Assembly (NCBI GenBank): GCA_002270295.1
Contig: NISF01000011.1
Span: 1-64,000, forward strand
Direction of reading: 5' to 3'
From: Enterobacter sp. 10-1
GTDB taxonomy: Bacteria; Pseudomonadota; Gammaproteobacteria; Enterobacterales; Enterobacteriaceae
DNA: 64,000 bases
The notes under the pieces: model-generated
Databases searched by the model: none
Seen by the model: the letters and a program-made list of their open reading frames with translations, nothing else
Told to the model about the DNA's origin: nothing
In this document: positions 17,309 to 24,926 of the stretch, piece by piece
How positions within the stretch are numbered: the stretch's first letter is position 1
How the letters are laid out: the number at the start of each line of letters is the position of its first letter
Translations under genes and position numbers: made by a program

Positions 17309-17901
17309 AATCGTATCCTTCAGTTATCCAGGTGTTTTGCAATACCGTAAGTCTGTAAGGATCGACACTCCGATTTCCCCGATAGCAATCACAAATCCCC
17401 TCCCCAAAAACACTTTTGAATCAAGACTGAGGCGGAGCGCAACACAGTGAGCACCGAACAGTCTTGCTGAAAAAGTGGAGATTTACACTCCGCTTGAGAA
17501 GGGTGGGATGCGTTCATCTCATTCGCTCCGTCTGATAATGTCCGGTTTAGTTAAAAATCATACTTCGTATGATTCAGATATAAAATGATAAACATCATGC
17601 CAGCTCAGTATGATTTTATGCATTTTCTTTAATTATCATATCTCTTGCGGATTTCCCGCCTCACAGATCCGATTTCTGGCTAAGTAAGAAGAAACTTAAT
17701 CCATCAGCTAAGGAAATACGCTTTCTGTCCGCATACCGGATACCGGCATTCTCTCGTCTGCACAGGAAAATTATTTTCTAAGGACGAGATTTATAACGGG
17801 CGGGCATTATTTTCGAGCCCATCTGCCTGCGAAGTTTCTGAAGGAGAATAGTTTCCTTGTCATTCAGTCCCTCCCCATTCTTCACGAAATTTATAGCGGT
17901 T
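17309..17901. other. intergenic region upstream of the IS110 fragment
   Basis: No gene is supported here. The first 200 bases (17309-17530) belong in part to the upstream end of the IS110 element. The rest is AT-rich, with the palindrome CATACTTCGTATG near 17563 and a GC-rich stretch at 17800-17840. I see no RNA gene. Confidence 0.4.
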
Positions 17902-18318
17902 TCACTTCACCCAGTCTTCCAGCACCAGGTCCGGCACCCGTTCAAATTCCCGCGTGTTATTCGTCACCAGGATGGCGCCGGCGGCGATGGCGTGCCCGGC
18001 AATCGCGGTATCGTTCGGGCCAATCGGTGTCCCGGCCGCGGCCAGTGCCGCCTTGATCGTCGTGGTGGCATCCACCGCCACCCGATCCCAGGGCAGCACG
18101 GCATCGAGGCGGGCGCAGAATGCGTCGACCAGCTGCCCGTGGCGGGGTGAGGCTTTCCTGCCGATGGCGCCAAAGCGCATCTCGGCGTAGGTGATCGCCG
18201 AGACCACGATGCGGTGATTGCGCAGGACGGCCTGCTCCAGACGCTTAATGACGGCTTCCGGCTGCTCGCGCATGATGAACGAGCAGATGTTGGTGTCGAG
18301 CATGTAGGTTTTGTTCAC
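17902..18318 (-). CDS. vapC: VapC toxin, PIN-domain ribonuclease
   Basis: This 138-residue PIN-domain protein has the acidic metal-binding residues in MLDTNICSF, AITYAEMRFG and PIGPNDTAIAGHAIAAG, plus the NNTREFERVPDL end of the enterobacterial VapC/MvpT type. Enterobacterial VapC toxins cut initiator tRNA in the anticodon stem-loop. It overlaps the vapB stop by four bases, which couples antitoxin and toxin translation. It would stabilise the plasmid by killing or stalling plasmid-free cells. Confidence 0.95.
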   Translation of the reverse strand: MNKTYMLDTNICSFIMREQPEAVIKRLEQAVLRNHRIVVSAITYAEMRFGAIGRKASPRHGQLVDAFCARLDAVLPWDRVAVDATTTIKAALAAAGTPIGPNDTAIAGHAIAAGAILVTNNTREFERVPDLVLEDWVK

Positions 18319-18545
18319 AGGTTAAATCGTCCTTCGTCGGTGACAACGTCCTCGCGCTCCGCCATAAAGTCCGGATCGGCCTTTTCCAGCTGCGCGAACG
18401 AGCCCCAGGTCGGCCGGACAGGACGCAGGATGATGCTGTCCCCTTCCCGGACGATCTCCAGCTCACTGACCCCGTCAAAATCCAGGTCCCGGGGCAGACG
18501 TATGGCGCGGTTATTGCCGTTTTTAAATATCGAAACTGTGCGCAT
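18315..18545 (-). CDS. vapB: VapB antitoxin
   Basis: This 76-residue antitoxin starts MRTVSIFKNGNNRAIRLPRDLDFDGVSELEIVREGDSIILRPVRP, an AbrB-type swapped-hairpin DNA-binding domain. The acidic C-terminal tail (DPDFMAEREDVVTDEGRF) wraps the toxin. A GAGGAAAAACC ribosome site precedes the start. It represses its own operon, probably through the palindromes at 18555-18700. Confidence 0.95.
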   Translation of the reverse strand: MRTVSIFKNGNNRAIRLPRDLDFDGVSELEIVREGDSIILRPVRPTWGSFAQLEKADPDFMAEREDVVTDEGRFNL

Positions 18546-18554
18546 GGTTTTTCC

Positions 18555-18700
18555 TCATATGCTGAGTGTGCCAGGGAGTATTCCCGCATAGGTGAAGTAT
18601 ATGCCTTCAGAACGGGTTTGTATATGTAAAGCATATGCAGATGGTGAGTATATGCGTATGTCTGACCTATGCAGATGTCAGGCATATGGATATGCCACAC
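18555..18700. promoter_or_regulatory. vapBC operator cluster of TATATGC-type palindromes
   Basis: Upstream of vapB there are at least seven copies of TATATGC or CATATG-like motifs. They include the palindromes GCATATGC (18631-18638) and GGCATAT-GG-ATATGCC (18681-18696). The spacing is irregular. VapB dimers bind such palindromes. The extent is larger than the two boxes usual for a vapBC operator. Confidence 0.65.
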
Positions 18701-18719
18701 CTATATACAGTTCTCTCTT

Positions 18720-19095
18720 TTTTCCGCCGAGATCCGATTTCTGTGAGTTCCGGATCTGCCGGTCGTCATCCGGCCCCGCCCTACCCTCCTCCACAATATG
18801 TGGTGGCTCTATCAGCTGCAGGAGCTACCAGATGTTGTGTTTCTCCCCTGCCCCGTGACCCGGCGCGCAGCAGCAGAAAACAGTGCTTCGCTTACTTCCT
18901 GACCGTGGTACACTTCCGGAAATTTCGGAATAACATAAAAGTCGGATCAGACCGGAATGGCCATCCGGTAATTTAACGGCGTGGTTATATGGTTGCTTAT
19001 TATCTCTCAGGTGATGATTTTTACGTATGGAGATAATGCGAAATGAAAGAACTGACGTCAAAGGGAGTGGTTGGTATGAAACTAAGGAAAAAATC
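18720..19095. other. region without a supported gene
   Basis: This stretch of about 375 bases has no conserved motif I can name. A minus-strand frame covers 18825-19151 but has no ribosome site or family resemblance and is left out. The last 70 bases are the probable promoter and leader of the gene starting at 19096. Confidence 0.4.
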
Positions 19096-19383
19096 GTGAA
19101 ACGCTTATTTCTTGTTGAACTAGACGAATCTCTGAAAATCCTCGGACACACCCATCTCTGGTTGCGTGGAGACCTTGAGCCGGACCTGCCTGATTACTTT
19201 GAAGTGATTAGCTCTGACGAACGTGAGCTCGCATGGTGGTGTGCTGATTCACAGAGCTGGTTCCTGACCAAGGAAGTTGATGTCATTACTCCCTTTAGTC
19301 AGAGCCAGGTTCCTGCGTTACCAGATTGCAGAGAGCTCATTAACGGCAATATTTTTAATCTGAGTGTACGTTTTTACTGCTAA
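19096..19383 (+). CDS. hypothetical 95-residue protein
   Basis: The GTG start at 19096 has AAGGAAAAAATC ahead of it. The product (MKRLFLVELDESLKILGHTHLWLRGDLEPDLPDYFEVI...) is acidic and soluble, with paired tryptophans (ELAWWCADSQSWFL). I recognise no family. A longer frame exists from 19027 but its start lacks a better ribosome site. It is first in a same-strand series running to the ResD-like recombinase, with spacing that would allow one transcript. Confidence 0.55.
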   Translation: MKRLFLVELDESLKILGHTHLWLRGDLEPDLPDYFEVISSDERELAWWCADSQSWFLTKEVDVITPFSQSQVPALPDCRELINGNIFNLSVRFYC

Positions 19384-19435
19384 GCACCTATGCAAGGAAA
19401 TATTGCTGGCGGGATTTCTCAGTAAAGGAAGGATT

Positions 19436-19765
19436 ATGTGTGATTTATGCAGGGCGGACGGGAATTACTTCCATACGCCAGAATGCGTGTATGACCAGCT
19501 GGTCAGTGAGTACCCCGTGATGTGGCTGCGGGATTCGACCCGGATCGGCGCCTGCTACACCCTCCGTGAACTGCTGTCGCCGGAAGGGATGGTGCTGGCC
19601 ATACAGAACGCGCCTCCCATGAAGGGATGGCGGCTGCGTATGCGGTATAACGAGGCCACTGACGAAGAGATAGACCCGCAGTGCGGGGACTGTATCGAGC
19701 TGCCCTCCAGGACGGATGCCCGGCTTGCCTTCCGGTCGTTGCAGGATGACACCGCGTCAGCTTAG
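19436..19765 (+). CDS. hypothetical protein with N-terminal cysteine cluster
   Basis: The ATG at 19436 follows AAAGGAAGGATT. The 109-residue product starts MCDLCRADGNYFHTPECVYDQLV, where a CxxC plus a later cysteine-histidine pair could bind zinc. It continues with an acidic domain (EATDEEIDPQCGDCIELPSR) that has another CxxC. I recognise no family. The four cysteines in two CxxC pairs suggest one zinc site. Confidence 0.6.
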   Translation: MCDLCRADGNYFHTPECVYDQLVSEYPVMWLRDSTRIGACYTLRELLSPEGMVLAIQNAPPMKGWRLRMRYNEATDEEIDPQCGDCIELPSRTDARLAFRSLQDDTASA

Positions 19766-19812
19766 ACGATTGGTCCACACAACAGCCCTTAACCCAGTTA
19801 ACAGGAAACCAG

Positions 19813-20208
19813 ATGAACAGAACCGATGATGAACCACAGACAGAAACGGACGTGATGGCCACCGCCTTCAGCACCATGCGCAAGTACGGCATGAATATCC
19901 TCACCGCCACCCAGCATATGGATATTAATGCTTACGTGAAATCCGATACGCGGATGCCGAGAACGCGGCTTCGCCGCTACCTGGGGCAGTATGGCCTGCG
20001 CGGTGAGGCGCTGAGCAGGGAGGTCAGACGTATCGTTGCCGGACCAGAGCGACGCGATAGCACTCTGCAGGACGGGATTTACTATACGTGGCCCTATGGC
20101 TGGGAGCCTGCAGATTTCACGCCAATGATGCGCCGTATTTTTCGCGGAAAGCGTACCCGTCATGTGATGATGTTTGACGAAATGGGTCTCCTGTTCAAAA
20201 CAAAATGA
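19813..20208 (+). CDS. hypothetical 131-residue basic protein
   Basis: The product (MNRTDDEPQTETDVMATAFSTMRKYGMNILTATQHMDINAYVKSDTRMPRTRLRRYLGQYGL...) is rich in arginine and methionine with no membrane segment. The middle (RLRRYLGQYGLRGEALSREVRRIV) looks helical and could contact nucleic acid. I recognise no family. It starts 47 bases after the previous gene and ends 30 before the next. Confidence 0.55.
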   Translation: MNRTDDEPQTETDVMATAFSTMRKYGMNILTATQHMDINAYVKSDTRMPRTRLRRYLGQYGLRGEALSREVRRIVAGPERRDSTLQDGIYYTWPYGWEPADFTPMMRRIFRGKRTRHVMMFDEMGLLFKTK

Positions 20209-20238
20209 GTGGCGGGTTTTCTCTGTTAAGGAATAAAT

Positions 20239-20925
20239 ATGGCTGACTGGTTTATTGCCACAGAAGGTGTGAAGGTTGTGAAGGACAGCACCAGCCTGTG
20301 GCCACAGATCATCACGGCGGTTTCGTCCATAGGCGCTGCACTAGGTGGTGTGAGTCTGACACATCGTTTTACCCGCAGACGAGAAGAGCGTGCTGCGGCT
20401 GATAAAACTGCGGCTGAACGTCTTTATATCGTTACCGAACTCGTATTTTCGCTGGAGCGCTATGCTTCGGCATGGAGATATGTACGATGGCATTCTTTGT
20501 ATGAATTTTTAAAGGAGAACTCCATTCCGACATTGGATCTTTCTGGCGCAAGCGGCGACTGGCGAGTTCTTCCTTCCCGACTGATATTCAGGATTCGTTC
20601 GCTTGAAGCAGAGCAGGCTGCGTTAGTATTGCATATAGAACAGATGGATTCTCCAACAGATCTGCGCGAGCAACAAACCCTTTATCTTGAGTGCGTTCAA
20701 GCAGGTTTAAAGGCTTTTCTTCTGGCCGCTAAGTTACGCAGGGAAGCTGGGCTTCCTGATTCAGCTCAGTTAAGCGGCAAGTCGGGTACATTCATGCAAT
20801 TACTTAATAAACGTCGGCAACACTGGGGCGCTGCAATTATTCAGAGGGAAACTGACAGGGAAGTATCTGAATTAACGAGGTCATTTAACTCTCAGTTTGA
20901 AAATAATAAAGGGAGGAAAGAATGA
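20239..20925 (+). CDS. hypothetical protein with one membrane segment, coupled to the recombinase gene
   Basis: This 228-residue protein has one hydrophobic segment near the N-terminus (ITAVSSIGAALGGVSL, about 28-44). A basic stretch (THRFTRRREERAAADKTAAERLY) and a long helical cytoplasmic domain follow. The ribosome site is AAGGAATAAAT. Its stop overlaps the ATG of the ResD-like gene by four bases, so the two are likely co-translated. I do not recognise the family. Confidence 0.6.
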   Translation: MADWFIATEGVKVVKDSTSLWPQIITAVSSIGAALGGVSLTHRFTRRREERAAADKTAAERLYIVTELVFSLERYASAWRYVRWHSLYEFLKENSIPTLDLSGASGDWRVLPSRLIFRIRSLEAEQAALVLHIEQMDSPTDLREQQTLYLECVQAGLKAFLLAAKLRREAGLPDSAQLSGKSGTFMQLLNKRRQHWGAAIIQRETDREVSELTRSFNSQFENNKGRKE

Positions 20926-21698
20926 CAGGTCTTGTCTCGTATAAAGGTCTGGACTCTCAGACGCATCTGCCAGTCGCTATTGACTATCCGGCGGCACTGG
21001 CGCTGCGCCAGATGGCTTTGGTACAGGATGAACTACCGAAATATCTGCTGGCGCCCGAAGTGAGCGCCCTGCTCCACTACGTCCCTGATCTGCATCGCAA
21101 GATGTTGCTGGCCACCCTCTGGAATACCGGCGCCCGCATTAACGAAGCACTGTCGCTGACCCGGGGAGATTTTTCGCTGGCACCACCGTATCCTTTCGTG
21201 CAGCTGGCCACCCTTAAGCAGCGCGCCGAAAAATCCACCCGAACGGCCGGGCGGTTGCCGGCAGGCACGTTGCCTCACCGACTGGTGCCGTTATCGGACA
21301 CACAGTACGTCAGCCAGCTGCAGATGATGGTGGCCACGCTGAAAATTCCGCTCGAGCGGCGCAATAAGCGAAGCGGCAGAACCGAAAAAGCGCGTATCTG
21401 GGAGATCACCGACCGGACGGTTCGGACGTGGCTGAATGAAGCCGTGGATACCGCAGCGGCAGACGGTGTGACGTTTTCTGTACCGGTAACACCGCACACG
21501 TTCCGCCACTCCTACGCCATGCACATGCTCTATGCCGGTATTCCTCTGAAGGTGCTGCAGTCGCTGATGGGTCACAAGTCAGTGAGTTCAACGGAGATCT
21601 ACACGAAAGTGTTTGCGCTCGATGTCGCGGCACGTCATCGGGTTCAGTTCCATATGCCGGGAACCGAGGCTGTATCGATGCTGAAAGGACAGGTTTAA
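20922..21698 (+). CDS. resD: tyrosine recombinase, ResD type (plasmid multimer resolution)
   Basis: This 258-residue tyrosine recombinase has the catalytic residues visible: Arg in NTGARINEAL, His-x-x-Arg in TPHTFRHSYAMHML, the LMGHKSVSSTEIYTKVF block with a His and the nucleophile Tyr. It matches ResD (protein D) of F in length and sequence style. ResD resolves plasmid dimers at a site (rfsF) near a replication origin. The start codon overlaps the end of the preceding gene. The strong inverted repeat 39 bases downstream could be a terminator or part of its site. Confidence 0.88.
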   Translation: MTGLVSYKGLDSQTHLPVAIDYPAALALRQMALVQDELPKYLLAPEVSALLHYVPDLHRKMLLATLWNTGARINEALSLTRGDFSLAPPYPFVQLATLKQRAEKSTRTAGRLPAGTLPHRLVPLSDTQYVSQLQMMVATLKIPLERRNKRSGRTEKARIWEITDRTVRTWLNEAVDTAAADGVTFSVPVTPHTFRHSYAMHMLYAGIPLKVLQSLMGHKSVSSTEIYTKVFALDVAARHRVQFHMPGTEAVSMLKGQV

Positions 21699-21736
21699 CT
21701 TTTACAGGCTGACGCGCCGGAGGCTTGTCCAGCCCC

Positions 21737-21769
21737 TCGTCTGTCCAGAAGCCAGTTCTGAACAGACGA
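21737..21769. terminator. 14-bp inverted repeat between convergent genes
   Basis: TCGTCTGTCCAGAA (21737-21750) and TTCTGAACAGACGA (21756-21769) pair at 13 of 14 positions around a five-base loop. It lies between resD and the oppositely oriented Rpn gene. A bidirectional terminator is the simplest reading, though there is no flanking T-run. A recombinase core site is the alternative. Confidence 0.5.
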
Positions 21770-21842
21770 CGCGCTCGGAATGAAATGGTGTGGGTATTCC
21801 TGCCCTCATCCGGGCAGTAAAGGCGTTCTCAGGAAAGAATAA

Positions 21843-22808
21843 TCAATGGCGGATCTGCGCCAGGTCATCCTCCGTCAGACCGGTCATTTTCATCACGGTA
21901 TTGCGGTCAATGCCGTTCTTGAGCATGGTACGGGCAACTTCCAGTTTGCCTTCGTTACGGCCTTTTTCAATACCACGTTTTTCACCCAGCTGGATGCCCT
22001 TCTCGATCCCCTGCTCGATCCCCTGCTGGATACCCTTCTCAATACCCTTCTGCTCAAGTTGTTGTGCGATGGTCATAAGTGCGTCTCCGTGTTGCGGCAC
22101 ACGCTGTGCCAGTTCGCGTACAAATGCTTCGGCGTCGTCTGTTTCGCCCGCCTGGACTATATAGTGTACCAGTGATATGACCTGGGATGAAGTCAGGTAC
22201 CCGGCCAGCAAAATGGGCGCCAGGCGGTCAACCAGTTCAGCCAGGTCACGCTGGTGAATATGTTTCTGCAGTAAGGTCAGAGCGGCCATACTGCGGTGGC
22301 CGGCGATTTCATCATCCGGAATAACGGTCACATCAACCAGCGGGAAAGCACTACTGTAGAGGCTGCCTGCCAGCGCCGGATCGTCAAACTCATCCAGCCA
22401 GCGGGTGGAGTACGGATACGGGCTGCGCTTACCGGTATAGAACAGGACCGGTATCACCAGGGGCAACTTCTTATGGCCTGCTTCCAGATGGCGCTGCATG
22501 GCTGCCACGGCATAGCGTATCAGGCGAAAAGCCATATGTTTGTCCGGCGAAGACTGGTGCTCAATGAGCACGTGAACGTAGCCGTCACCGCCGGTGGTTT
22601 TCAGGCTGTAGAGAACGTCACTGAAATACTGGCGGAGGTCATCCTCAACAAACGAGCCGGATTCCAGCTTCAGCGTAGTGAGGTCACAGATGGCACGCAG
22701 CTTTGCCGGGAGATGTAGCTCCATGAAATCCCGGGCTATCTCCGGCTGCGTCAGGAACTGCCTGAATGTCGCATCGTGGGGTGTGGGCGTAGTGGTTTTC
22801 TTTTTCAT
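21843..22808 (-). CDS. Rpn-family recombination-promoting nuclease / YhgA-like putative transposase
   Basis: This 321-residue protein (MKKKTTTPTPHDATFRQFLTQPEIARDFMELHLPAKLRAICDLTTLKLESGSFVEDDLRQYFSDVLYSLK...YVHVLIEHQSSPDKHMAFRLIRYAVAAM) has the PDDEXK nuclease core of the Rpn family: Asp in DLRQYFSDVLY and Glu-x-Gln in LIEHQSS. Family members cut DNA and promote RecA-independent recombination. Some act in phage defence. The C-terminus has a low-complexity EKGIQQGIEQGIEKGIQ tract and ends in an HTH-like TVMKMTGLTEDDLAQIRH. It appears intact and monocistronic. Confidence 0.93.
   Translation of the reverse strand: MKKKTTTPTPHDATFRQFLTQPEIARDFMELHLPAKLRAICDLTTLKLESGSFVEDDLRQYFSDVLYSLKTTGGDGYVHVLIEHQSSPDKHMAFRLIRYAVAAMQRHLEAGHKKLPLVIPVLFYTGKRSPYPYSTRWLDEFDDPALAGSLYSSAFPLVDVTVIPDDEIAGHRSMAALTLLQKHIHQRDLAELVDRLAPILLAGYLTSSQVISLVHYIVQAGETDDAEAFVRELAQRVPQHGDALMTIAQQLEQKGIEKGIQQGIEQGIEKGIQLGEKRGIEKGRNEGKLEVARTMLKNGIDRNTVMKMTGLTEDDLAQIRH
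21993..22052. repeat. five tandem 12-bp units inside the Rpn gene
   Basis: Five consecutive 12-base units of the type GATCCCCTGCTC / GATACCCTTCTC encode the repeated G-I-(Q/E)-(K/Q/L)-G tract near the C-terminus of the Rpn protein. Unit length is a multiple of three, so gain or loss of a unit keeps the frame. Such tracts in Rpn genes vary between strains. Confidence 0.8.
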
Positions 22809-23142
22809 CGATCCATGCTCTGAAAAATGACCCAGTCATAATATCACAGGCAAAAAATGCTAACATTCGCGTAGAAGGCACTTGTCGTTCCTTCAGGGGG
22901 GCAGTGCCGGGGTGGTTCTGTCCTCCGCCTTTCTTCTCAGGCATGACTTTCCGTGATGCCAGTCACTCTACAGTTACATACATCTCTGAAGACATTTAAG
23001 TGGTCATGTATTTTATGGCCTCACATATCTGGTCACATTAGCGCGGAGGCAGAGGAAGCTCCCGGTATTGTTGACGCATGCCCTAATGTGACATCGGTTA
23101 TCCCTTCACATTTTGATATACCGTCATGCGTGTCTTTCTTTT
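22809..23142. other. intergenic region between rpn and the partition locus
   Basis: These divergent upstream regions hold about 330 bases without a supported gene. The first part should carry the rpn promoter. I see no conserved element until the ACTC/GAGT boxes begin at 23143. Confidence 0.5.
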
Positions 23143-23291
23143 ACTCATTTGAGTTTTTACTTACTCCGTGAGTTTTTGAGTATATGAGCCTTTGTGTAAA
23201 TGTGTGTTTTTGCTTTTACTCATTTAACTGAGGTGGTAAACTCAAAAACTCAGAAGAGTAATTGAGTAAATACACAAAGGAGTTTTTGAGT
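23143..23291. promoter_or_regulatory. parH: parH centromere and parFG operator: twelve ACTC/GAGT boxes
   Basis: Twelve ACTC tetramers or their complement GAGT lie at 23143, 23151, 23163, 23170, 23178, 23218, 23240, 23248, 23256, 23264, 23280 and 23288. Most are 8 bp apart, with AT-rich spacers, and the last abuts the parF ATG. In TP228, ParG binds such degenerate ACTC boxes both at the parF promoter and at the centromere parH. The first cluster (23143-23181) is probably the centromere part and the second (23240-23291) the operator. Confidence 0.88.
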
Positions 23292-23912
23292 ATGAAGGTA
23301 ATTTCTTTTCTTAACCCTAAAGGCGGTTCAGGTAAAACCACGGCAGTAATCAATGTGAGTACTGCAATGGCTCGAGCGGGATACAACATCGCAGTTGTGG
23401 ATACAGATCCTCAGATGAGCCTGACAACCTGGAGTAAATCTGGGAAGGCTGCATTTGATGTGTTTACCGCCGCTTCTGAAAAAGATGTATATGGCATTAG
23501 GAAAGACCTTACTGAATATGATTTTGTCATCGTTGATGGTGCCGGTTCGCTTTCCGTTATTACATCTGCTGCGGTAATGGTCAGCGATCTTGTTATCATT
23601 CCGGTTACTCCCAGCCCGCTTGATTTTTCTGCAGCAGGAAGCGTTGTCACTGTCCTTGAAGCGCAGGCATATAGCCGGAAAGTTGAAGCTCGTTTTCTCA
23701 TTACCCGAAAAATCGAACAGGCAACCATGCTTAGTGTTCTAAAAGAAAGCATCAGGGACACTGGAGTTAAATCGTTCCGCACGGCTATTACCCAGCGTCA
23801 GATTTACGTCAAATCGATTCTTGATGGTGACAGCGTGTTCGAGTCTAGTGATGGAGCGGCTAAAGGTGAAGTCGAAATCCTTACAAAAGAGATAGTTAGC
23901 ATATTTGAGTAA
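23292..23912 (+). CDS. parF: ParF partition ATPase (Walker-type, ParA superfamily)
   Basis: This 206-residue protein carries the deviant Walker A motif (FLNPKGGSGKTTAVIN, residues 5-20), Walker A' (VVDTDPQMSLT) and Walker B (DFVIVDGAGS). It matches TP228 ParF nearly end to end. Being small, it lacks an N-terminal HTH, so repression is done by ParG. It polymerises or forms gradients on the nucleoid to move plasmid copies apart. The ATG at 23292 follows AAAGGAGTTTTTGAGT; an upstream in-frame ATG at 23262 lies inside the operator boxes. Confidence 0.97.
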   Translation: MKVISFLNPKGGSGKTTAVINVSTAMARAGYNIAVVDTDPQMSLTTWSKSGKAAFDVFTAASEKDVYGIRKDLTEYDFVIVDGAGSLSVITSAAVMVSDLVIIPVTPSPLDFSAAGSVVTVLEAQAYSRKVEARFLITRKIEQATMLSVLKESIRDTGVKSFRTAITQRQIYVKSILDGDSVFESSDGAAKGEVEILTKEIVSIFE

Positions 23913-23964
23913 TTGTGTTTTTACTTATATACTCAAATGAGTAATTGATGATAGGAGTAAATAT

Positions 23965-24195
23965 ATGGCACTTGAAAAAGCCCATAGTGGTAGCAAAAAA
24001 ATGACATTCGGTGAGAACAGAGACCTCGATAGGGTGGTTTCTGCGCCAGCCCTATCAGGAAAAGTTAAGCGTGTTAACGTCAATTTTGATGAGGATAAAC
24101 ACACCAGATTTAAAGCCGCCTGCGTGCGAAATGGAACTTCAATAACGGATGTCATCAACCAACTTGTAGATGGTTGGCTTAAAGAAAATGAATAA
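23965..24195 (+). CDS. parG: ParG centromere-binding protein and repressor
   Basis: This 76-residue protein has a flexible basic N-terminus (MALEKAHSGSKKMTFGENRDLDRVV) carrying the arginine-finger region that stimulates ParF. The ribbon-helix-helix fold follows (KVKRVNVNFDEDKHTRFKAACVRNGTSITDVINQLVDGWLKENE). It matches TP228 ParG. Further ACTC/GAGT boxes lie in the 52 bases between parF and parG (23929-23942 and 23956), suggesting a second binding site. Confidence 0.97.
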   Translation: MALEKAHSGSKKMTFGENRDLDRVVSAPALSGKVKRVNVNFDEDKHTRFKAACVRNGTSITDVINQLVDGWLKENE

Positions 24196-24227
24196 CCGCC
24201 ATTTAAGCAGTAATGTACATCGGACTG

Positions 24228-24428
24228 TCAGTGTCGAGGGATACTGCTGGCGTCCTCTTCAGGCTGTGGGGCGCGACCAGGCGCATTGAACGTGATGGTG
24301 ATGATCTTTCTGGCCAGCCCCTCATTAGAAAGGGCATCATCCACACTGACATCACGAATCAGTGGACTTTCCTCTTCTATATGTTGGGCAATATCCCGCA
24401 GCCACTCTGCCAGCATTTCTCTGTCCAT
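24228..24428 (-). CDS. hypothetical small acidic protein
   Basis: This 66-residue product (MDREMLAEWLRDIAQHIEEESPLIRDVSVDDALSNEGLARKIITITFNAPGRAP...) is convergent with parG. The start at 24428 was chosen because GGAG lies four bases upstream on the minus strand. A longer frame begins at 24536 (102 residues). No family is recognised. Confidence 0.5.
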   Translation of the reverse strand: MDREMLAEWLRDIAQHIEEESPLIRDVSVDDALSNEGLARKIITITFNAPGRAPQPEEDASSIPRH

Positions 24429-24722
24429 CTTTCTCCGCTCCGGTTGCGTACATTCAGCATCAACATACCACACCAGGAAAAGTGAAGTCTGCGTGGTGTG
24501 GTTAAAAGATAACCGTTTTGTCAGGCGTGCTGTCATCCGTGCTGGTAGCGACCTGCGCGGAATACCCTCATTTTATACACAGGATTGCCCACCGAAATTG
24601 TGGACAGCAACGATGAAAATACGATGTCGCTGCGCTCCTCATTCATACCGCTCTGCTGTGAACGCCGTGCCGCTACTGTAGCCGGGCCGCTGTGCAGAAA
24701 AGGGAGGCTTCGCCACCATCCT

Positions 24723-24895
24723 CACCCGGTCGCAGTGATTTCAAAATGCATTTTCCTCTGTCTTCCCGTCGTTCTCCGGCTCAATTTTCGCCGTCAAACC
24801 GTCCAGTCAGCGTCTGCTTTTATCTGCGCTGCGGCTTGCGGTGGTGCCCTTGTCTGCTCCGCTTTTCGCCCGGCTGTCGTATCGGCACGGCGTAA
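24723..24895 (+). repeat. leading-region structured repeat A, copy 1
   Basis: This 173-base non-coding block shares ordered segments with copy 2 at 26490-26661: CACCCGGTCGC, CTTCCCGTCGTT, CTCAAT-TTCGC, CCGTCCAG, GCGCTGCGGCTT and a closing GTCGGCACGGCGTAA-like phrase. Length is almost identical. It ends 31 bases before the methylase start. The preceding 24540-24722 shows no gene. The nature of the repeat is unknown; a single-strand promoter is inferred from place and orientation. Confidence 0.6.
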
Positions 24896-24926
24896 CTGGC
24901 GCCGCATTTGAATAAGGAGAATGATT

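Noticed and set aside
18825..19151. 108-codon minus-strand ORF upstream of the 19096 gene
   Set aside because: No ribosome site, no family features, and it overlaps the start of the + strand gene.
21993..22052. Possible CRISPR array from regularly spaced repeats
   Set aside because: Units are 12 bp, contiguous, without spacers, and lie inside the rpn coding sequence. No cas genes or 28-37 bp repeats occur in the window.
23143..23291. Replication iterons before parF
   Set aside because: The tetramer boxes match ParG sites of TP228 parFGH, and no replication initiator gene is present.
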